Assembly (NCBI GenBank): GCA_016125335.1 | Contig: WGLY01000033.1 | Location: forward strand, 1 to 58,830 | From: Frankiales bacterium | Lineage (GTDB): Bacteria; Actinomycetota; Actinomycetes; S36-B12; CAIYMF01 | Direction: 5' to 3' | DNA: 58,830 nt | Part shown: positions 44,064 through 54,100 of the stretch, one piece after another | Layout: every line of letters starts with the position of its first letter | Numbering within the stretch: position 1 is the stretch's first letter | Program-made: the position numbers and the translations under genes | Notes under the pieces: model-generated | Seen by the model: only the letters and a program-made list of their open reading frames with translations | The model's database searches: none | What the model was told of the DNA's origin: nothing

Positions 44064-44077
44064 GGCCGAGGTCGGGG

Positions 44078-44401
44078 TCAGGCCGGGTCGGCGCCGGGGA
44101 GGTCGACGATGACGTCGAGGTCCGTGAACTGCGGCGGCCCTTCGAGGACCTCGCCCATGAGGGCGCGCACCTGCGCCAGCCCGGCCTCGCGCCGCGGGTC
44201 GTTCTCGCGGGCGCGCGCGTGCGCCTCGCTCTCGAAGATCACCAGGGTGTACACAGTCGCGGGATCGGCCTGGCTGCGCATCGCCATCGTGCGCAGCAGT
44301 CCCGACCCGGGCTGCTCGACCGCGCGCAGCTGCGCGAAGACCTCGCGCAGGCGCTCCTCGTTCTCCGGCTGGCTCCGGATCGTCATCAGCTGGGCCCACA
44401 C
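44078..44401 (-). CDS. Antibiotic-biosynthesis-monooxygenase-like small protein
   Basis: A 107-residue ferredoxin-like fold protein of the ABM/dimeric alpha-beta barrel superfamily: ENEERLREVFAQLR, GSGLLRTMAM, VYTLVIFESEAHARARE. Members are dimeric and act as small monooxygenases or isomerases, or bind haem. GTG start, with an ATG at 44386 as an alternative. No neighbour suggests a pathway. Confidence 0.75.
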   Translation of the reverse strand: MWAQLMTIRSQPENEERLREVFAQLRAVEQPGSGLLRTMAMRSQADPATVYTLVIFESEAHARARENDPRREAGLAQVRALMGEVLEGPPQFTDLDVIVDLPGADPA

Positions 44402-44578
44402 GTCGCATCACCCTCCCGGCCGCCGGAAGCCGGCGGCGCCGCGTCCCGCCGGACGCGGGGCGATGGCGCGAGTGTGACGCCGCCGGCCCGCCCGCGTCCC
44501 CGGCTTGGTGACAGCCGTGAGTCTCGACGGGTCGCTGCCCCGGCGGCCAGAATCGATCCCTCCCCGGAGGAGGTCGTC

Positions 44579-44971
44579 GTGCCGGTACAGCTCAACCACA
44601 CGATCGTGGGCGCCCGCGACAAGCGTGAGTCCGCGATCTTCCTCGCCGACATACTCGGCCTCGGCGCGCCCGTGCCGTTCGGGCCGTTCCTCGTGGTAGA
44701 CGTCGCCAACGGGGTCTCGCTGGACTTCCTCGACGGATACGGCGCGGACGCGCAGGGCCGCATCCAGCCGCAGCACTACGCCTTCCTGGTGAGCGAGCCG
44801 GAGTTCGACGAGATCATGGCGCGGATCGCCGAGCGCGGGCTGCCCTACTGGGCCGACCCCTCCCGGCGCCGCCCGGGGCGCATCAACCACGACGACGGAG
44901 GCCGCGGCGTCTACTGGGAGGACCCGGTCGGCCACGTGCTCGAGGCGATCACCCGCCCCTACGGCGGCTGA
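44579..44971 (+). CDS. VOC-family protein (glyoxalase/dioxygenase fold)
   Basis: A 130-residue protein with two beta-alpha-beta-beta-beta modules: LNHTIVGARDKRESAIFLAD and HYAFLVSEPEFDEIMARI, ending VYWEDPVGHVLEAI. The metal ligands of the family appear to be His (LNHTIV), His (HYAFLV) and Glu (HVLEAI). GGAGGAGG lies five bases before the GTG start. Reaction unknown; glyoxalase, dioxygenase or resistance protein are all possible. Confidence 0.82.
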   Translation: MPVQLNHTIVGARDKRESAIFLADILGLGAPVPFGPFLVVDVANGVSLDFLDGYGADAQGRIQPQHYAFLVSEPEFDEIMARIAERGLPYWADPSRRRPGRINHDDGGRGVYWEDPVGHVLEAITRPYGG

Positions 44972-45027
44972 GCCACGACTCCCGGCGTCCGGCTGCGCTC
45001 ACGACCCAGCTCAGCGAGCATGGGCTC

Positions 45028-45789
45028 GTGTTCGAGGTCGACGCCGAGGCCTACGGCCGGTTCATGGGGCGCTTCTCGCGTCCCCTCGCGGTGCTGTTCG
45101 CGGACGCGGTAGGCGTGCGGCCCGGGCAGCGGGCCCTGGACGTGGGCTGCGGCACCGGCGCGCTCACCGACGTCCTGGTCGAGCGGCTCGGCGTCGACGC
45201 CGTCAGCGCGGCCGACCCGTCGGCGTCGTTCGTCGCCGCCGTCCGCGCCCGCTACCCGTCGATGGAGGTGCTCCAGACGACCGCGGAGGCCCTCGACGTG
45301 GGCACCGCGTCGTACGACGTCGTGCTCGCGTCGCTGGCGGTCCACTTCATGCACGACGCGGTCCGGGGCCTCGGCGCGATGGCGCGGGCCGCCTCGGCCG
45401 ACGGCATCGTCGGCGCCACGGTGTGGGACCACGCCGGCGGGCGGGGCCCGCTGGCGGAGTTCTGGTCCGCCGTGCGCTCGCTCGACCCGGGCGCCCGCGA
45501 CGAGTCGCACCTGCCCGGGGTGCGCGAGGGCCACCTGGCGGAGCTGCTGCGCGACGCCGGAGCCCGCGCGGTCGAGGCGACGGCGCTCTCCGTCGAGGTG
45601 CACCACGACGGGTTCGACGCGTGGTGGCAGCCCTACACGCTCGGCGTCGGGCCGGCCGGCGAGCACGTCGCAGCCCTGGACGCGGCGTCGCGAGCGCGGC
45701 TCGAGGAGCTCCTGCGGGAGCGGCTGCCGGACGGCCCGTTCACCACCACCGCGCTGGCCTGGACCGCCTGGGGCGCCGGCCGCGGCTGA
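45028..45789 (+). CDS. SAM-dependent methyltransferase
   Basis: A 253-residue class I methyltransferase. Motif I is ALDVGCGTGALTDVL (about 36-50), then SAADPSASFV, TTAEALDV and VVLASLAVHFM. The N-terminal AYGRFMGRFSRPLA helix resembles UbiE/arsenite-methyltransferase-like enzymes, but no cysteine pattern for arsenic is present. GTG start without a strong site. It converges on the VOC gene that follows. Confidence 0.85.
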   Translation: MFEVDAEAYGRFMGRFSRPLAVLFADAVGVRPGQRALDVGCGTGALTDVLVERLGVDAVSAADPSASFVAAVRARYPSMEVLQTTAEALDVGTASYDVVLASLAVHFMHDAVRGLGAMARAASADGIVGATVWDHAGGRGPLAEFWSAVRSLDPGARDESHLPGVREGHLAELLRDAGARAVEATALSVEVHHDGFDAWWQPYTLGVGPAGEHVAALDAASRARLEELLRERLPDGPFTTTALAWTAWGAGRG

Positions 45790-45807
45790 CTCCCTCCGAC
45801 GGTCGGA

Positions 45808-46191
45808 TCACTCGGGCTGGTGGAGGAACCAGCGATGGCCGAACGGGTCGCGGAACACCGCGACGCGGCCCAGGCCCGGGTTGTCCTGCGGGCCGCGGTC
45901 GAGCGCGACGCCGGCCGCCGTGACCCGGGCGCAGACGGCGTCGACGTCCTCGACGGTGAGGTGCAGGGTGACGGCGGCGCCGCGGCCCGGCGCCGGCGCC
46001 TCGACGTGCAGCTCCGGGTGCTCGTCGGACATCATCCAGCGCGCGCCGTCGACGGCGAGCTCCACGTGGCCGATGCGCCCGTCCGGCATGACGATCGGCT
46101 CGTGGACCACCTCGGCGCCCAGGACGTCGACGTACCAGGCGATCGCGGCCGTCGCGTCGCCGACGGCGATGTAGGGGGTCAGCTCGCTCAC
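45808..46191 (-). CDS. PhnB-like VOC protein
   Basis: A 127-residue glyoxalase-fold protein of the PhnB/YdcR-like group: LTPYIAVGDATAAIAWYVD, IGHVELAVDGARWMMSDEHP, TLHLTVEDVDAV and DPFGHRWFLHQP. It probably forms a dimer and binds a metal, but several PhnB-like proteins have no known reaction. It follows the S4 gene on the same strand by 24 bp, so they may be co-transcribed. Confidence 0.88.
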   Translation of the reverse strand: MSELTPYIAVGDATAAIAWYVDVLGAEVVHEPIVMPDGRIGHVELAVDGARWMMSDEHPELHVEAPAPGRGAAVTLHLTVEDVDAVCARVTAAGVALDRGPQDNPGLGRVAVFRDPFGHRWFLHQPE

Positions 46192-46215
46192 CGGGTGCCT
46201 CCTCGGGGATCGGCG

Positions 46216-46599
46216 TCAGCGTCGGCCGCGGAGGCGGTCGAGGTCGCGGCGCTCGCGCTTGGTGGGACGCCCGGCGCCGCGGTCGCGGACGAGCACGGCG
46301 GGTCGCTCCGCGCGGGGCGGCGGTGGCGGGGTGCGGTCCTCGTAGTGCAGCGCCGCCACGGTGGCGCTCGTGCGCTTCTCGATGAGGCCCGTCACCACCA
46401 GCACGCGCTCCCCGGCCGGGGTCCGCGCCCGCACGGTGTCGCCGGGCCGCACGGGGTGCGCCGGCTTCACGCTGACGTCGTTGACCTTCACGTGCCCGGC
46501 CCGGCAGGCGGCGCTCGCCGCCGAGCGGGTGGGGTAGACGCGCACCGCCCAGGTCCAGGCGTCGGCCCGGACGCTCGTGGGGACCTCGCGCGCCGGCAT
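46216..46599 (-). CDS. S4-domain RNA-binding protein (Hsp15-like)
   Basis: A 127-residue basic protein. The S4 domain (about 9-60) reads VRADAWTWAVRVYPTRSAA, then CRAGHVKVNDVSVKPAHPVR and GDTVRA, and the tail is Arg/Pro-rich (GRPTKRERRDLDRLRG). This is the Hsp15/YlmH-like pattern for binding stalled 50S subunits. The ATG at 46599 begins the domain. The repeat copy 2 lies just before it. Confidence 0.9.
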   Translation of the reverse strand: MPAREVPTSVRADAWTWAVRVYPTRSAASAACRAGHVKVNDVSVKPAHPVRPGDTVRARTPAGERVLVVTGLIEKRTSATVAALHYEDRTPPPPPRAERPAVLVRDRGAGRPTKRERRDLDRLRGRR

Positions 46600-46635
46600 G
46601 CCGCCAGCCTACGAAGCCGCTTCCCGCACGGACCC

Positions 46636-46696
46636 GACGTCACTGGTGAAAGGGTCGCTTCCCGGCAGCGGAAGCAGCCGTTCCACCAGTGACATC
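46636..46696. repeat. 61-bp palindromic repeat, copy 2
   Basis: Same length and order as the repeat at 44003-44063: outer arms with GTCACTGGTG and CACCAGTGAC and an inner palindrome GCTTCC...GGAAGC. It fills most of the 99 bp between the S4 gene start and the lipoprotein stop. Confidence 0.7.
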
Positions 46697-46698
46697 GG

Positions 46699-47277
46699 TC
46701 AGAACTTGCAGTACTGGGAGAGCGCGGCGTTGATGGGGAGCTGCTTGCCGATCACCTGCGCGGGCGAGCCGGTGGCGGCCGTGTAGGCGTCGATCTGGGC
46801 CTGAGAGACCGAGTCGGCCTCGATCATCGCGCGCATGAGCTTGTTGACCTGCGTGAAGTAGTCGATCGACGCGCCGGGGTCGCCGAAGCCGGTGGCCGGG
46901 TGGCCGCGCAGGACCTCCAGCTTGGCGAGCACCTCGTCCATGCCGTCGGGCGTGTAGCTGGTGAGCTGGCCGCTGCGCAGGCCGTCCACGGCGTCCTTGC
47001 TGCCGGCGCCGGCGAGCACCTGCGTGAACACGATGAACTTCGCGGTGACGTCCTTCGTGATGCCCGAGCAGTCGAGGTCGCCGCCCACGGCCGGAGCGCT
47101 TGACTCGCCGGCGTTGGCCGACGCCGCGCTCTCCGCGACCGACGCGGCGCTCGACGCCCGCGCGATCAGGCTCTGCGCCGTGTCGGACGGCGAACTCCCG
47201 CCGCACGCCGTGAGGGTGAGACCGAGGCCGACGACCGCGCCGACGACCAGTCCAGGACCGCGCATTCCCCGTCGCAT
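46699..47277 (-). CDS. Putative lipoprotein, function unknown
   Basis: A 192-residue exported protein. The signal peptide ends in a lipobox LTACGG with Cys25, then a Ser/Ala-rich linker (28-60) and a soluble helical domain (about 65-192) with two further cysteines (DCSGIT and QYCKF) that may form a disulfide. The domain resembles nothing I can name. It is monocistronic between repeat copy 2 and the terminator of nifJ. Confidence 0.75.
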   Translation of the reverse strand: MRRGMRGPGLVVGAVVGLGLTLTACGGSSPSDTAQSLIARASSAASVAESAASANAGESSAPAVGGDLDCSGITKDVTAKFIVFTQVLAGAGSKDAVDGLRSGQLTSYTPDGMDEVLAKLEVLRGHPATGFGDPGASIDYFTQVNKLMRAMIEADSVSQAQIDAYTAATGSPAQVIGKQLPINAALSQYCKF

Positions 47278-47392
47278 GGCCGGAGGCTAGCGGGCGCGGC
47301 GACGTCCGCGGCACCCCCGAACGGCTGGACTCAGGGCCCGCGACGCGCTCGGCCACGCAGAGGGCGGGTCGCCGGCGCCGGGAGGGGAGGGT

Positions 47393-47427
47393 CGGGCTCC
47401 CCGGCGGCCCCACCACCGGGGAGCCCG
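47393..47427 (-). terminator. Hairpin downstream of nifJ
   Basis: A 12-bp perfect stem (CGGGCTCCCCGG with CCGGGGAGCCCG) and an 11-nt loop lie 48 bp after the nifJ stop on the minus strand. No U-tract follows, common in such GC-rich genomes. Confidence 0.6.
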
Positions 47428-47474
47428 GGACTCGGTGCCGGCCCGCTCCCCGGCGGGCCGGCGTCCCGGTGCGG

Positions 47475-50400
47475 TCAGTCGTCCTCGACCGTCACCCACC
47501 GAGGCTCGTGGTCGCCGTGATCGGCCACCCCGAGCTCCTCCTCGATCTCCGCCGACAGCGAGCGCTCCACGCCGGCGAGCTGCTCGTAGTAGTGCCAGCG
47601 CTGGTCGATGTCGGCCTGCGCCAGCGCGAGCAGGTGCGCGCTGCGGTCGTGGTCGCTGCGGTCGAGTGCGGAGTACCTCGTCTCCTCGCGGGTGAAGTCC
47701 GCGAGGGTGGTCGTGGGCCGCTTGCTGTCCAGGCTGAACGGGTGCGCGTCCGGCGCCGGACTCGGGTGGAAGCGGTAGAGCGGCCAGTAGCCGCTCGTCA
47801 CCGCCGCCTTCTGGTGCGCCATCGACGACGACATCTCGATGCCGTGGGCGATGCAGGTGGAGTACGCGAGCACGATCGACGGCCCGGGCCACGCGGCGGC
47901 CTCGAGCAGGGCGCGCACGGTCTGGGTCTCGTTGGCCCCCATCGCGACCTGCGCGACGTACACGTCGCCGTAGGCCATCGCGAGCAGCCCGAGGTCCTTC
48001 TTCTTGGTCGGCTTGCCGTGGCTGGCGAACTTCGCCGCCGCACCGCGCGGCGTCGACTTGGACGCCTGCCCGCCGGTGTTGGAGTACACCTCGGTGTCGA
48101 GCACCAGGACGTTCACGTTGCGGCCGGAGGCCAGCACGTGGTCGAGGCCGCCGAAGTCGATGTCGTAGGCCCAGCCGTCGCCGCCGACGATCCACACGCT
48201 CTGCGGCACGAACGCGTCGGCGAGCGAGGCGAGCGAGACGGCGCGCGGGTCGTCGACGCCGGCCAGCGCGTCGCGCAGGCGCGCCACCTCGTCGCGGCGC
48301 TCCGCGACCGAGGCCTCGTCGGTCACCTCGGGCTCGCGCTCCACCAGCGGCGTCACGACGTCGGGGGGCAGCACGTCGGACAGCTCGCGCAGCAGCCGGT
48401 GCGCGTCGGCCACCTGCCGCTCCACGCCCAGCCGGATCCCGAGGCCGAACTCCGCGTTGTCCTCGAACAGCGAGTTGACCCACGCCGGGCCGCGCCCGTT
48501 CGCGTCCTTGGCCCACGGGGTGGTGGGCAGGTTGCCGCCGTAGATCGACGAGCAGCCGGTGGCGTTCGCGACCACCATCCGGTCGCCGAGCAGCTGCGAG
48601 AGCAGCTTGAGGTACGGCGTCTCGCCGCAGCCGGCGCACGCGCCCGAGAACTCGAACAGCGGGCGGAGCAGCTGCGACCCCTTGACCGTGTCGTGGCGCA
48701 CCGCGGAGCGGTCGACGTCCGGGATGTTCTGGAAGAACTCGTAGCGCGGCCGCTCCACGTCGCGGTGCTCGGCCGCGGGCAGCAGGTCGATCGCCTTGTG
48801 GGAGGGGTCGGCCTTGTCGCGCACCGGGCACACGGCGACGCAGATGCCGCAGCCGGTGCAGTCGTCCGGCGCGACCTGGACCGTGAGGAGCGTGCCCTCC
48901 GGCAGGTCGTGGCCGCCGTAGGTCTTGGTGAGGAACCCCTCGGGCGCTCCGACGGCGTCAGAGGCGGGGAACGCCTTCATCCGGATCGCCGCGTGGGGGC
49001 AGACGATGGCGCACTTGCCGCAGTCGATGCACAGCGCCGGGTCCCAGATCGGCAGCTCCTCCGCGAGCATCCGCTTCTCGAGCGCAGCGGTGCCGGTGAC
49101 GAAGGTGCCGTCGATGCTCATCGCGCTCACCGGGAGGGCGTCGCCGCGGCCCGCGATGAGCTCGCGCACCACGCCGTCCGGGCCCTTGGTGTCGGGGGCC
49201 GTCGCGGTGAGGGCGAGCGGCACCGGCACGCGGGCGAGCCCCGCGAGGGCGGCGTCGATCGCGACGAGGTTGCGCTGCACGACCTCCGGGCCGCGCCGTC
49301 CGTAGGCCTTCTCGATGCCGGCCTTGACCAGCTCGATCGCCTCGTCCACGGGCAGGACGTCGGCCACGGCGAAGAAGCACGGCTGCATCACGGTGTTGAT
49401 GCGCGGGCCGAGGCCCGCCTCGCGCGCGATCGTCGTCGCGTCGATGGTCCACAGCGCGAGGCCCTTGGCGAGCACGTGGCTCTGCGCGTCGTGCGGCAGG
49501 TGGTCCCAGACCTCCTCGGCCGGGTAGGGGCTGTTGAGCAGCACCGTGCCGCCCGGCCGGGCGTGGGCCAGCACGTCGACGCGGGAGAGGAGGTGGAACT
49601 GGTGGCAGGCCACGAGGTCGGCCTGGTCGATGAGGTATGCGGAGCGGATCGTGTCCGGACCGAAGCGCAGGTGCGACACCGTCATCGACCCGGACTTCTT
49701 CGAGTCGTAGACGAAGTAGCCCTGGGCGTGAGAGTCGGTGTGCTCGCCGATGAGCTTGATGCTCGTCTTGTTCGCACCCACCGTGCCGTCGCTGCCGAGG
49801 CCGAAGAACATCGCCTGGACGGCGGAGGTCGGCACGCGGTACGACGGGTCGACCGGGAGCGAGAGCCCGGTCACGTCGTCGACGATGCCCACGGTGAAGC
49901 GCGGGCGCGGCTCGGGCAGGGCCAGCTCGTCGAACACGGCCTTGGCGTCGCCTGGCGTGAACTCCTTGGAGCCCAGGCCGTAGCGGCCGCCGATCACCAG
50001 CGTGCCCGACTCGCCGGCGAAGGCCGACATCACGTCGAGGTGCAGCGGCTCCGCCGGGGCGCCCGGCTCCTTGGTGCGGTCGAGCACGGCGATGCGGGTG
50101 ACCGTCGCGGGCAGCGCGGCGCGCAGCGCGTCGGCGGGGAACGGCCGGTAGAGCCGCACCACGGCGACGCCGACCCGCTCGCCGCGCGAGACCAGATCGT
50201 CGACCGTCTCGCGCAGGGTGCCGGTCGCGGAGCCCATGGCGACGACGACGCGCTCGGCGTCGGGGTGGCCGTGGTAGTCGACGAGGTCGTAGCGGCGCCC
50301 CGTGCGCTCGGCCAGCTCCGCGAACACGGTCGCGACCGTGGCGGGCACCGCCGCGTAGTGGGTGTTGGCGGCCTCGCGCGACTGGAAGAACACGTCGGGG

Positions 50401-51092
50401 TTCTGGGCGCTGCCGCGCATCACCGGTGCCTCGGGCGTCAGGCCGTAGGCGCGGTGGGCGAGCACGTCGGAGTCGCGGACCACGGCGCGCAGGTCGTCGT
50501 CGTGGAGCAGCTCGATGGTGGCGACCTCGTGCGAGGTGCGGAAGCCGTCGAAGAAGTGCAGGAACGGCACCCGCGAGCGCAGCGTGGCGGCGTGCGCGAC
50601 CAGTGCGAAGTCGTGGGCCTCCTGGACGTCGGACGCGCAGAGCATCGCCCAGCCGGTGCTGCGCACCGCCATCACGTCCGAGTGGTCCCCGAAGATCGAC
50701 AGCGCGTGCGTGGCGACCGCGCGCGCGGCGACGTGCAGCACGGTGGGCGTCAGCTCGCCGGCCACCTTGAACATGGTGGGGATCATGAGCAGCAGGCCCT
50801 GCGACGCCGTGAACGACGTGGCCAGGGCGCCCTTCTGCACCGCGCCATGAAGCGCGGCGGCGGCGCCGCCCTCGGACTGCATCTCGACCACCTCGGGCAC
50901 CGAGCCCCACAGGTTGGTGCGGCCGGCCGCGCTCCAGGCGTCGGCCAGCTCGCCCATCGCGGAGGCGGGGGTGATCGGGTAGATCGCGCAGACGTCGGAC
51001 AGGCGGTGCGCGACGAGCGCGGCCGCCTCGTTGCCGTCGAGGCAGGCGATGTGGTGGACAGCGGACGAGGGAGTGGTCGTGGGGCGAGCCAT
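47475..51092 (-). CDS. nifJ: Pyruvate:ferredoxin (flavodoxin) oxidoreductase
   Basis: A 1,205-residue single-chain enzyme that converts pyruvate and CoA to acetyl-CoA, CO2 and reduced ferredoxin. All domains are present in order: pyrimidine-binding (AIYPITPASAMGELAD), transketolase C-like (about 250-400), gamma (about 420-620, GLGSDGTVGANKTS), two [4Fe-4S] motifs (CIDCGKCAIVCPHA, CTGCGICVAVCP), the extra cluster cysteines CAGCGE in the TPP region, and the thiamine-diphosphate motif VGGDGWAYDID. Length is normal. The ATG at 51092 was chosen by a GAGGAC before it; an ATG 8 codons upstream is possible. It points to fermentative or microaerobic metabolism in this organism. Confidence 0.96.
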   Translation of the reverse strand: MARPTTTPSSAVHHIACLDGNEAAALVAHRLSDVCAIYPITPASAMGELADAWSAAGRTNLWGSVPEVVEMQSEGGAAAALHGAVQKGALATSFTASQGLLLMIPTMFKVAGELTPTVLHVAARAVATHALSIFGDHSDVMAVRSTGWAMLCASDVQEAHDFALVAHAATLRSRVPFLHFFDGFRTSHEVATIELLHDDDLRAVVRDSDVLAHRAYGLTPEAPVMRGSAQNPDVFFQSREAANTHYAAVPATVATVFAELAERTGRRYDLVDYHGHPDAERVVVAMGSATGTLRETVDDLVSRGERVGVAVVRLYRPFPADALRAALPATVTRIAVLDRTKEPGAPAEPLHLDVMSAFAGESGTLVIGGRYGLGSKEFTPGDAKAVFDELALPEPRPRFTVGIVDDVTGLSLPVDPSYRVPTSAVQAMFFGLGSDGTVGANKTSIKLIGEHTDSHAQGYFVYDSKKSGSMTVSHLRFGPDTIRSAYLIDQADLVACHQFHLLSRVDVLAHARPGGTVLLNSPYPAEEVWDHLPHDAQSHVLAKGLALWTIDATTIAREAGLGPRINTVMQPCFFAVADVLPVDEAIELVKAGIEKAYGRRGPEVVQRNLVAIDAALAGLARVPVPLALTATAPDTKGPDGVVRELIAGRGDALPVSAMSIDGTFVTGTAALEKRMLAEELPIWDPALCIDCGKCAIVCPHAAIRMKAFPASDAVGAPEGFLTKTYGGHDLPEGTLLTVQVAPDDCTGCGICVAVCPVRDKADPSHKAIDLLPAAEHRDVERPRYEFFQNIPDVDRSAVRHDTVKGSQLLRPLFEFSGACAGCGETPYLKLLSQLLGDRMVVANATGCSSIYGGNLPTTPWAKDANGRGPAWVNSLFEDNAEFGLGIRLGVERQVADAHRLLRELSDVLPPDVVTPLVEREPEVTDEASVAERRDEVARLRDALAGVDDPRAVSLASLADAFVPQSVWIVGGDGWAYDIDFGGLDHVLASGRNVNVLVLDTEVYSNTGGQASKSTPRGAAAKFASHGKPTKKKDLGLLAMAYGDVYVAQVAMGANETQTVRALLEAAAWPGPSIVLAYSTCIAHGIEMSSSMAHQKAAVTSGYWPLYRFHPSPAPDAHPFSLDSKRPTTTLADFTREETRYSALDRSDHDRSAHLLALAQADIDQRWHYYEQLAGVERSLSAEIEEELGVADHGDHEPRWVTVEDD

Positions 51093-51181
51093 GTCCTCAC
51101 TGTGCGACCGCGTCACGGCCCGTTGCAGGGTGAGCGACGCGGTGTGACGTAGCAGTCTCCGGCACGGCCTAGGGTGCAGCC

Positions 51182-54100
51182 ATGTCGCTGCTCGACCACA
51201 CGCCGACCACCTCCTCCGCCCGGGCCGCGGAGCTGGCCGCGGACCTGTTCGGCCTGCACGGCACGGTGACCGAGCTGCCGAGCGAGCGCGACCGCAACTT
51301 CCGGGTCGACGCCGGCGCCGAGGGCGTCTGGGTGCTCAAGATCGCCAACGGGCTGGAGTCGCGCGACGTGCTCGACGCGCAGTCCGGCGCGGCGGCGCGG
51401 GCCGCGGCCGCGGGCGTGCCGGTGCAGGGCGTGCGACGCTCGCGCAGCGGCGAGGAGGTCGTCGAGGTCGACGGCCACCTCGTCCGGATGCTCGAGCACC
51501 TCCCCGGCACGCTCCTGGCCGACGTCGCGCCCGCCACGCCCGCGCTGCGCCGCGACCTGGGCCGGGTGCTCGGCCGTCTCGCCGCCGCCCTCGAGGGCTA
51601 CGACCACCCGCAGGCGCACCGCGACTTCCACTGGGACGTGCTGCGCGCCCCCCAGGTGGTGGCTGCCACCCGGTCCGCCGTCACCGACCCGGCGCGCTCC
51701 CCCCTGCTCGACCGCGTGCTGGCCCGGCTCGACGACGTCGTGACGCCGCGCGCGCCGCGGCTGCGCCGCGCGGTCATCCACGGGGACGCCAACGACCACA
51801 ACGTGCTGGTCGACCCCGGGCACCGGCACGACCCGGCCGCCCGCTTCACCCGGGTGAGCGGGCTCATCGACTTCGGCGACCTCGTGCACTCGGCCGTCGT
51901 CGCCGAGGTGGCCGTGGCCGCGGCCTACCTGGTGCACGTCGACGACCCCGTGGGGGCGGTGGCCGATGTCGCGGCCGGGTTCCACGAGGTGCACCCGCTG
52001 GCCGACGTCGAGCTCGAGGTGCTGTGGGAGCTCGTGCTCGCCCGGCTGGCGCTCTCCGGCGTCCACGCGGCCGACCAGTCGGCGCAGCGCCCGGACGACC
52101 CCTACCTGCGCGTCGACGAGGACTCGGCGTGGCGCTCGCTGGCGCGCCTGCTCGACGTCCCGCCGCTGCTCGCGTCGTGCCGGCTGCGCGCGGCGTGCGG
52201 CCTGGACCCGCTCCCGAGGGCGGCGTCGGTGCGCGCGCACCTGGCGGCGTCCTCCCCGGCGCCGCTGCTGGGCCGGCCGTGGGAGCAGGTGCGCACGTTC
52301 CACCTCGACCTCTCGGTGGGCAGCGACCTGTTCGGCGCGGCGGACGTCTCGGCGGACCCGGCGCGGTTCGACGCGCTGATCCGGCGCGACGTCGACGGCG
52401 ACCCGGACGCCGTGGGCGTGGGCGGCTACGGCGAGGCGCGGCTGCTCTACACGGCGCCGGAGTTCGCCGTCGGCGACGACCCCGCGACCGAGCGGCGCAC
52501 GGTGCACCTCGGCACCGACGTGTGGACCCGCGCGGGCACCGCGGTGCACGCCCCGCTCGCGGGCCGGGTGCGCCGTGTCTGCGAGAACACCGCCCGCCTC
52601 GACTACGGGCCGCTCGTGGTGCTCGAGCACGCCACCGGCGACGGTGAGCCGTTCTGGTCGCTCTACGGCCACCTCGCGGTCGAGACGCTCGACCACCTCC
52701 GGGAGGGCGACGCCGTCGCCGCCGGCGACGTGATCGGTTGGGTGGGGGAGCCGCCGCGCAACGGCGACTGGGCGCCGCACGTGCACGTGCAGGTGATCCT
52801 CGACCTGCTCGGGCTCGACGAGGACTACCCCGGCGTGGCCGTGCCGTCGCAGCGCGCCACGTGGCTCGCGCTCTCGCCCGACCCCGGTCTGCTGCTGGGC
52901 CTGCCGAGCACGCTCACCGCGGCGCCGGACGCGCGCGCGGTGCCCGAGACCCTGGGCGACCGGCGCAGGCTGCTCGGGCCCAACCTGTCCGTCTCCTACG
53001 CCGACCCGCTGCGCATCGTGCGCGGCGTCGGTGCCTATCTCTACGACGACGAGGGCCGCGCCTACCTCGACTCGGTGAACAACGTGGCGCACGTGGGCCA
53101 CGCCCACCCGCACGTGGTGGCGGCCGGCGCGCGGCAGATGGCCGTGCTCAACACCAACACGCGCTACCTGCACGAGGAGGTGCTGCGCTACGCCGAGCGC
53201 CTCGCCGCGACGCTGCCGGACCCGCTGTCGGTGTGCTTCTTCGTCAACAGCGGCAGCGAGGCCAACGAGCTCGCGCTGCGGCTGGCGCGCGCGCACACCG
53301 GCGCGTGGGACGTCGTGTGCGTCGAGCACGGCTACCACGGCAACACCCAGACGCTGGTCGACGTCAGCCCCTACAAGCACGCCGGTCCGGGCGGCCGCGG
53401 CGCGCCGACGTGGGTGCACGTGGCCGCCATGCCCGACCCCTACCGCGGGGCGCACCGGGGCTACGGCGCCGACGTCGGTGCGGCGTACGCCCTCGACGTG
53501 CAGCGGTGCACGCAGGAGGCGCCCGACGGTCGCGTCGCCGCGATGATCGTCGAGTCGATGATCGGGTGCGGCGGCCAGGTGGTGCTGCCGGACGGCTACC
53601 TCGCCGCGGCGGCGGACCACGTCCGCGCGGCCGGCGGCCTGCTGATCGCCGACGAGGTGCAGGTGGGCTTCGGCCGTGTGGGCCCGCGCTTCTGGGGCTT
53701 CGCGACGCAGGACGTCGTGCCTGACGTCGTCACCGTCGGCAAGCCGGCCGGCGACGGTCACCCGCTCGCCGCCGTGGTGACCACGCCCGAGGTGGCGGCG
53801 TCGTTCGCCAACGGGATGGAGTACTTCAACACCTTCGGCGGCAACCCGGTGTCGGCGGCCATCGGCAACGCCGTGCTCGACGTGATCGAGCAGGAGCGTC
53901 TGCCGGAGCGGGCCGCGGCCACCGGGGCGCGCATCCTCGACGGCGCCCGTGAGCTGGCCGGGCGGCACGAGCTCATCGGCGACGTCCGCGGGCTGGGGCT
54001 CTACCTCGGGATCGAGCTCGTCCGCGACCGAGAGACCCTCGAGCCGGCGGGGGAGGAGGCGGCGCACGTCATCGAGCGCATGCGCCACCTCGGCGTGCTG

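Noticed and set aside
44003-46696. CRISPR repeats
   Set aside because: There are only two copies, 2.6 kb apart, with internal palindromes and genes between them, so no array.
47469-51152. A 1,227-codon open frame on the plus strand antisense to nifJ
   Set aside because: Opposite-strand frames of high-GC genes often stay open. It has no domain, low-complexity His/Arg/Gly-rich sequence and no ribosome site, while the minus strand encodes a perfect PFOR.
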